Assembly: GCF_002262885.1 (NCBI RefSeq)
Contig: NZ_NKYF01000024.1
Location: 62,001-126,000 of the forward strand
DNA from: Pseudonocardia sp. MH-G8
Lineage (GTDB): Bacteria > Actinomycetota > Actinomycetes > Mycobacteriales > Pseudonocardiaceae
DNA length: 64,000 nucleotides
Direction of reading: 5' to 3'
The position numbers and the translations under genes were made by a program. The notes below the pieces were generated by a model. It ran no database searches, was not told where the DNA came from, and worked only from the letters and a program-made list of their open reading frames with translations. Each line of letters begins with the position of its first letter. Position 1 is the stretch's first letter. Shown piece by piece: positions 59,618-64,000 of this stretch.

Positions 59618-60526
59618 TCAGGCCCGCGGCGGCACCAGCAGGTCGGAGAACTCCTCCAGGAACCGGTCCACGTCGGCCGACTCGGGGCCGTCCAGCGGCC
59701 GGCCGGGAACGCGGCAGTGGTCGTCGGCGATCAGCCCGCGCCGGTAGGAGATCGTCTTCTCGGCCTGGACGATCAGCTCGACGTGCTGCATCCAGTAGGC
59801 GATGTAGGGCAGCAGCCTCCGGTGCAGGGCCTCCGCGTCGACGGCGTGCCCGGCGTGCCAGAGCCGCCAGATCTCGACGTAGACCTCCACGAACGAGCAC
59901 CCGGGCTGCACGCCCACGGCGCCGCGCCGCAGCGCGTCCGGCAGCTGGACCCCCGCGTAGCCCACCAGGCACCCGACCGGCCGGGGTCCTGCCGCCAGCG
60001 CACTCATCACGGGGCCCGGGGGCACGGCCTCCACCTTGACCTGCAGCCCGGCGTCGTGGCCCTCGGCGAGGCCCCGGATCGTCGCGGCGTCCAGGGCGGT
60101 ACCGGTCTGGGCCGGCGCGTACTGGAGCACGACCGGCGTGCCGGCGACGGCGTCGAGCACGGCCTCGACGTGGTGGCGCACCTGCGCAGGCGACGGGGCG
60201 AACAGGTGCGGAGGCAGGATGTTGATCGCCGCCGCGCCGGCGTCGACGGCCTCCCGTGCCCGCCGGATCGCGACGACGGCGGCGTGGTCGGGCACGGAGA
60301 CGACCACCGGCACCCCGTGCGCGTGCCCCGCCCGCAGCAGCAGCGTGGTGAGCCGGCTGCGCTCGGCGTCGTCGAGCTTGGGGAACTCGGAGGCGAAGCC
60401 GGGGAACATCACGCCGCCGACGCCGGCCCCCATGACGTGCTCGGCCACGCGGACGAAGCCGTCGCCGTCGACCTCACCCGCGGCGGTGAAGGGAACCTCG
60501 AGGACCGGGCAGACCCCGCTGATCAT
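59618..60526 (-). CDS. Dihydrodipicolinate-synthase-family aldolase
   Basis: Class I aldolase of the DapA/NanA/KDG aldolase group, 302 residues. The Schiff-base lysine is in LQVKVEA near residue 163, and the catalytic Tyr in VVLQYAP near residue 134. The usual GTTGE phosphate/carboxylate-binding loop is replaced by GFASEFPKL, as in sugar-acid aldolases. ATG 60526 overlaps the creatininase-family stop. With the enolase-superfamily enzyme in the operon it probably cleaves a 2-keto-3-deoxy sugar acid to pyruvate and an aldehyde. Confidence 0.9.
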   Translation of the reverse strand: MISGVCPVLEVPFTAAGEVDGDGFVRVAEHVMGAGVGGVMFPGFASEFPKLDDAERSRLTTLLLRAGHAHGVPVVVSVPDHAAVVAIRRAREAVDAGAAAINILPPHLFAPSPAQVRHHVEAVLDAVAGTPVVLQYAPAQTGTALDAATIRGLAEGHDAGLQVKVEAVPPGPVMSALAAGPRPVGCLVGYAGVQLPDALRRGAVGVQPGCSFVEVYVEIWRLWHAGHAVDAEALHRRLLPYIAYWMQHVELIVQAEKTISYRRGLIADDHCRVPGRPLDGPESADVDRFLEEFSDLLVPPRA

Positions 60527-61290
60527 GATTTCGCCTCCGTGCGCAGCGACCGGACGATCTCGGCGAGCCGCTCGACCACGATCCCGCTCATCCGCTCGCC
60601 CTTCTCCCGCGACGCCGCCCGCGGGTCCCCGAATACCCCGGTGGACGAGACGTCGGCGAAGCGCCGGTAGCGCGTGGCGGGGGCGCCGCGCAGCATGTCG
60701 CCGGTGTCCCAGGCGAAGGGCGACTCGTTCTCGCGTTCGGGCACGACCGCGGTGTCGACGAGGTGCGGCGCCACGGCCAGCAGCAGGGAGGTCTCCAGCT
60801 CGCAGGCGTGCCCGACCCCGCCCGGCCCGGTCTCGGTGAGCTCCAGCAGGGCGTCCGAGGCCACCTGCCACCACGTGGTGCGCGCGATCGTGCGGTCCGG
60901 CCACGAGTAGCCGAGCTGCTCCAGCGCGACCTGCGCCACGCCCTCGTTGCCACCGTGGGCGTTGACGAGCAGCAGGCTCCGCACGCCGAGCCGCAGCGCC
61001 GAGCCCGCGATCTCGACGACCTGGTGCAACAGCGTCTCGTGGGAGAGCGACAGCGTGCCGGGGAAGTCGTCGTGGTGGCGGGAGTAGCCGACGCTGACCG
61101 TGGGCAGGACGAGGACGTCGTCGCCGAGGCGCCGGTCGAGCTCGCGGCAGAAGTGGTCGGCGAGCAGCCGGTCGGTGGCCAGCGGCAGGTGCGGGCCGTG
61201 CTGCTCGATCGCGCCGAGCGGGAGCACGGCCGGCACGCAGCGGTCGAACGCGTCGATCCGTGCCGATGTCAGGTGTTCCCAGTAGGTCAT
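60523..61290 (-). CDS. Creatininase-family amidohydrolase
   Basis: Metal-dependent hydrolase of 255 residues. The binuclear metal motif GAIEQHGPHLPLATD begins near residue 26, with RHHDDFPGTLSLS, NAHGGNEG and the later HACELETSLLL (Glu ligand). Members open cyclic amides or lactones, or cleave formamides (MftE, ArfB). In this sugar-acid operon a lactonase-type role is possible. ATG 61290 overlaps the RidA-fusion stop, and its stop overlaps the aldolase ATG. Confidence 0.9.
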   Translation of the reverse strand: MTYWEHLTSARIDAFDRCVPAVLPLGAIEQHGPHLPLATDRLLADHFCRELDRRLGDDVLVLPTVSVGYSRHHDDFPGTLSLSHETLLHQVVEIAGSALRLGVRSLLLVNAHGGNEGVAQVALEQLGYSWPDRTIARTTWWQVASDALLELTETGPGGVGHACELETSLLLAVAPHLVDTAVVPERENESPFAWDTGDMLRGAPATRYRRFADVSSTGVFGDPRAASREKGERMSGIVVERLAEIVRSLRTEAKS

Positions 61291-62165
61291 CGGCGGGTGG
61301 CCCACATCTCGACCTCGACGAGCAGGCCGTCGAGCAGCGCGGTGCCCACCGCCGTGCGCGCGGGACGCGGTTCCGGGACCACCTCGCGGTAGACGGCGTT
61401 GAACCGCTCCCACATCGCCATGTCGGTGAGATAGATGTTGACCTTCACGACGTCGGCCAGGTCGCACCCGGCGGTGGCCAGCTGACGGCGGCAGTTCTCC
61501 AGGGTCACCCGGGTCTGCTCCTCGACGTCGTGGCCGACGACCGAGCCGTCCGGCGCGAGGGCGGCCTGCCCCGAGATCACGACGAGCCGGTCGGTGCTCA
61601 CCTCGAGCACCGGCGAGTACGGGCCCGCCGTGGCGTGCTGCCGCGCGCCCGCCGGGACCTGCTTGCCGGCCGGAGACGGTGGCTGCGCCTGCGCCACGTT
61701 CGGCAGGTAGCCGACGAAGCCGCGGATGCGCCACCGCCCGTCGACGCGCCGGCACAGGTAGAGCGTCTGCCGGTCGAGGCGCGCCGCGCCGCCGTCGCCC
61801 TGCGGGACCGTGCCGTCGAACTTCTTGTGCGCGATCGCGTCGTCGCCGCGGATCTCGATGTCGCGCAGGGTGGTCAGGTCGTGCAGGGCGGCGCCGAGCT
61901 CCTCCGGGGAGGTCTGCGCCCGCAGGCGCGCGCTGCCGGCGAGCCACGCGTCGCGGTAGCCGTCCAGGGTGCGGCCCAGCCGCCAGGAGTCGGGGTTCGA
62001 CCGCGTGCGGGCGTCGACGGCGAGGAACTCCGCATGGTCGACGAAGTCGTCCGCGACCCGCGACCAGTCCCCCGCGACGTAGGCTGCGATGTCCCGCTCG
62101 ACGAGCATCGACCCGATCTCGTGCCGGTCGGGATCGGCGGGGAACGGCGACTCAGGTGCGGTCAC
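61287..62165 (-). CDS. NTF2/SnoaL-like - RidA fusion protein
   Basis: Two-domain protein of 292 residues. Residues about 1-165 look like an NTF2/SnoaL fold (ERDIAAYVAGDWSRVADDF, LYLCRRVDGRWRIRGFVGYLP). Residues about 170-292 are a RidA/YjgF domain with ISGQAALAPDGSVVG, VKVNIYLTDM and the conserved Arg in PARTAVG that deaminates enamine/imine intermediates. GTG 62165 overlaps the enolase-superfamily end by 14 bp; the stop overlaps the creatininase ATG. The fusion suggests that an imine or unstable enol is handled in this pathway. Confidence 0.85.
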   Translation of the reverse strand: MTAPESPFPADPDRHEIGSMLVERDIAAYVAGDWSRVADDFVDHAEFLAVDARTRSNPDSWRLGRTLDGYRDAWLAGSARLRAQTSPEELGAALHDLTTLRDIEIRGDDAIAHKKFDGTVPQGDGGAARLDRQTLYLCRRVDGRWRIRGFVGYLPNVAQAQPPSPAGKQVPAGARQHATAGPYSPVLEVSTDRLVVISGQAALAPDGSVVGHDVEEQTRVTLENCRRQLATAGCDLADVVKVNIYLTDMAMWERFNAVYREVVPEPRPARTAVGTALLDGLLVEVEMWATRR

Positions 62166-63306
62166 GGGCGGTGTACTCCTTCTCGTGGACGCGGTGGGCC
62201 ACCCGCGCGTGGTCGTCGATCTCGACGCCGAGCCCCGGCCCGTCCGGCAGCAGGACGTGCGGGGCCTCGATCCGCAGGGGCTCGCGCAGCAGGTCGTGGG
62301 AGCGGATCCGGCGCCCGAAGACGTCGCTGGGAAGGGTGGCGGAGCGGGCCGCCGCGCACGAGTGGACGTAGGCGGCCTCGGCGATGCCCAGGTCCACCTG
62401 CGAGCCGTGCCAGCAGGGCGCGCCCGCGAGGTCGGCGAAGTGGTCCAACCGCTGGAAGTCGGCGAGGCCCGCGGTGAAGTTGAACATGTCCGCGATCGCG
62501 AAGCGCTGCGCGATCACGGCCTCGCTGCCCCGGTCGGCGAACTGCGGGTAGGCGAGCGAGATGTGGCGCGCCAGCGGGATCGGCACCGCGGCGCGCAGCT
62601 GCGTCCACGCGTCGAGCATCCAGTGCGGCAGCGGGTCCTCGAGGCACGCGACGTTGCCGATCTCGGCGAGCGCCAGGCCGATCCGGCGGGCGTCGGCGAG
62701 CCGCTCGAACCGGCCGTTGGGATCGAGCACGAGGCGCAGGCCGGGCGCGTGCTCGGCGATCGCGGCCGCCCACCCCACCACGTCGTCCTCGAGCGAGCAC
62801 TTCAGCTTGAGCGTCGAGAAGCCCTCCTGCTGGAAGCCGCGGGCCAGCTCGCCGATCTCGTCGACCGTGCGGTGGCTGGACCACGCGCTGGTGAGCACCC
62901 GGTCGCGCAGCGGGCCGCCGAGCAGGTCGGCGACGCGCACGCCCAGCGAGCGCGCGTACGCGTCCCACACGGCCATCTCGAACCCGTCGTACTCGTGGGT
63001 GCGGGCCAGCGGGAGCTCCTGCAGGCTCAGTGCCCGGACGTCGACGCCGACCAGCGAGCGGGCGAACGCGTCGATCACGGTCCAGTCGTGGGCGCGGTAG
63101 AGCTCACCGAGGCCGACGGTGCCGTCGCGCAACTCGAGCTCCAGCACCACCTTCGGCATCTCGTCGAACTGCACGGACCAGCCTGCGGCGCCCTGCCACG
63201 GCTTGTTGTGCAGCGGGCGGTGCACCGACGGTGAGTCGATCGCGCCGGGGTGCGCGCGGACGACGACCTCGGTGGCCCGGATCGAGACGATCGCGCTGCC
63301 CGTCAC
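62152..63306 (-). CDS. Enolase-superfamily (mandelate racemase/muconate lactonizing) enzyme
   Basis: Sugar-acid dehydratase or epimerase candidate, 384 residues. KLKC near residue 170 supplies the KxK base; metal ligands are Asp in LVLDPNGRFE and Glu in CLEDPLP; the third ligand position reads LARHISLAY, with His where Asp or Glu is usual. MFNFTAG and WHGSQVDLGIAEAAYVH follow. GTG 63306 overlaps the SDR stop. Its neighbours (SDR, RidA fusion, creatininase-like, DapA-like aldolase) suggest dehydration of an aldonate to a 2-keto-3-deoxy acid. Confidence 0.9.
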   Translation of the reverse strand: MTGSAIVSIRATEVVVRAHPGAIDSPSVHRPLHNKPWQGAAGWSVQFDEMPKVVLELELRDGTVGLGELYRAHDWTVIDAFARSLVGVDVRALSLQELPLARTHEYDGFEMAVWDAYARSLGVRVADLLGGPLRDRVLTSAWSSHRTVDEIGELARGFQQEGFSTLKLKCSLEDDVVGWAAAIAEHAPGLRLVLDPNGRFERLADARRIGLALAEIGNVACLEDPLPHWMLDAWTQLRAAVPIPLARHISLAYPQFADRGSEAVIAQRFAIADMFNFTAGLADFQRLDHFADLAGAPCWHGSQVDLGIAEAAYVHSCAAARSATLPSDVFGRRIRSHDLLREPLRIEAPHVLLPDGPGLGVEIDDHARVAHRVHEKEYTARDRT

Positions 63307-64000
63307 GAGCGGCCTGCCCGGTCGGCATGGGTGCGGGCGGTGGTCTCGCCGTCGTACAGCCGCGCCGTGAGCCCGGCGTCCACGGTGAGCACCTGACCCG
63401 TGATGCAGCGGCTCTCCTCCGACAGCAGGAAGCGCACGGCCCAGCCGCAGTCGATCGGCTCGATGAGCCGGTGCAGCGGTTGCTCATCCCGGGTGTGCCG
63501 ATCGATCCATTCCACCGCGTGGGCGCGGTCGGCCAGCGCGGGGTCGACCGGCACGTAGCCGGGCGCGATCGCGTTGCAGCGCACCCCGCGCGGGCCCAGG
63601 TCGACAGCGCAGCCCCGGGTGAACCCCTCGACACCCGCCTTCGCACCCGCGTAGATCCCGAAGCCCGAGATCGTGCTCCGGGCGTGCACCGACGACACGT
63701 TGACGATGGCGCCGGGCGGCCCGGGACACTGCCGCGCGAAGGCACGCGAGACCAGCCAGACCCCGCGCAGGTCGATCCCGACGACGTGGTCGAACTGCGC
63801 CTCGTCGACCTCGTCGAACGGGGTGCTCAGCCCCACTCCCGCGTTGTTGACCAGCCCGGTGAGCGGCCCGACCTGCGCGGTGGCCTCCTCGACGACGCGT
63901 TCGACGTCATCCGGCCGCGACACGTCACCGACCACGCCCACGGCGCCCGGGTGGCGGGCGACGGTCGCGGCGACGTCGTCGCCGGTGAGCCCGTTGACGA
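63303..64000 (-). CDS. SDR-family dehydrogenase, 5' end cut by window edge
   Basis: Classical short-chain dehydrogenase; 231 codons plus the stop are visible. It lacks the N-terminal TGxxxGIG part, which lies beyond base 64000. Seen are LVNNAGVG, NVSSVHA (catalytic Ser), YAGAK (Tyr-x3-Lys) and the C-terminal GQVLTVDAG. The stop overlaps the enolase-superfamily GTG. As the first visible gene of the operon it would oxidise the sugar to a lactone or acid before dehydration. Confidence 0.9.
   Translation of the reverse strand, partial: VNGLTGDDVAATVARHPGAVGVVGDVSRPDDVERVVEEATAQVGPLTGLVNNAGVGLSTPFDEVDEAQFDHVVGIDLRGVWLVSRAFARQCPGPPGAIVNVSSVHARSTISGFGIYAGAKAGVEGFTRGCAVDLGPRGVRCNAIAPGYVPVDPALADRAHAVEWIDRHTRDEQPLHRLIEPIDCGWAVRFLLSEESRCITGQVLTVDAGLTARLYDGETTARTHADRAGRS

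Overview
The window is about 64 kb of very GC-rich DNA with tightly packed genes, frequent GTG starts, 4-bp ATGA/GTGA stop-start overlaps, an IdeR-type iron box, and families such as the actinobacterial SAM-methyltransferase PF04672, a DUF1707 protein and a PotA/LacI/GntR/IclR-rich catabolic repertoire. This points to a soil-type actinomycete; a Pseudonocardia-like genus is a guess. No rRNA, tRNA, CRISPR array, transposase or phage gene is visible. Almost the whole window is accessory catabolism: one nutrient-use cluster after another, each with its own regulator and transporter.

Layout. (1) 1-9769: a LacI regulator with divergent operators, a MalEFG-like sugar ABC importer, two leader-less (cytoplasmic) CxPxR sulfatases and a GH2 glycosidase. 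This looks like uptake and intracellular desulfation and hydrolysis of a sulfated oligosaccharide or glucuronide. (2) 10037-13414: an SPFH protein, a DUF1707 protein, an APC permease and a SAM-methyltransferase. (3) 13422-20700: a GntR-controlled divergent locus. One arm is an SDR, mannonate dehydratase (UxuA), KDPG aldolase (Eda) and FGGY kinase. The other is GntR, an Nramp-fold transporter that lacks the metal-binding motifs, and an MDR dehydrogenase. It is a hexuronate/aldonate route that would accept products of cluster 1. (4) 20711-22461: a small DUF protein, a dienelactone hydrolase and a PhnZ-like HD oxygenase, followed by a 1-kb gene-free stretch holding a large imperfect inverted repeat and a hairpin. 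(5) 23511-33919: HyuA/HyuB hydantoinase-oxoprolinase genes, an NCS1 permease, a class IV aminotransferase and a divergent PucR-type activator, then an APH-type kinase paired with an AGXT2L-type PLP enzyme. (6) 33973-36570: an ArsR regulator with a threonine-dehydratase-like enzyme, and a DUF480-methyltransferase fusion.

(7) 36603-50612 is the most unusual locus. A divergent pair of fully coupled operons encodes IclR, a PfkB kinase, a class II aldolase, a PotABC-type importer, its binding protein, two tandem N,N-dimethylformamidase large-subunit homologues, a split transketolase and a class III aminotransferase. No pathway known to me uses this set. It reads as import of an amide, C-N hydrolysis, transamination, then kinase/aldolase/transketolase carbon handling.

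(8) 50637-57202: a LAL-type LuxR regulator divergent from an MFS exporter, an NmrA-like reductase and a Dabb protein, then an iron-regulated siderophore-interacting reductase. (9) 57275-59615: a P1B-4 metal ATPase divergent from a SmtB-type repressor with an intact alpha-5 metal site. (10) 59618-64000: a coupled operon of DapA-like aldolase, creatininase-family protein, SnoaL-RidA fusion, enolase-superfamily dehydratase and SDR, running off the right edge. It resembles a non-phosphorylative sugar-acid pathway.

Several short repeats stand out: six 21-bp tandem repeats at 1615-1740, a palindromic insertion inside a coding region at 43613-43664, and the inverted duplication at 22766-23299. All assignments come from reading sequence and remembered family motifs; no database search was run.
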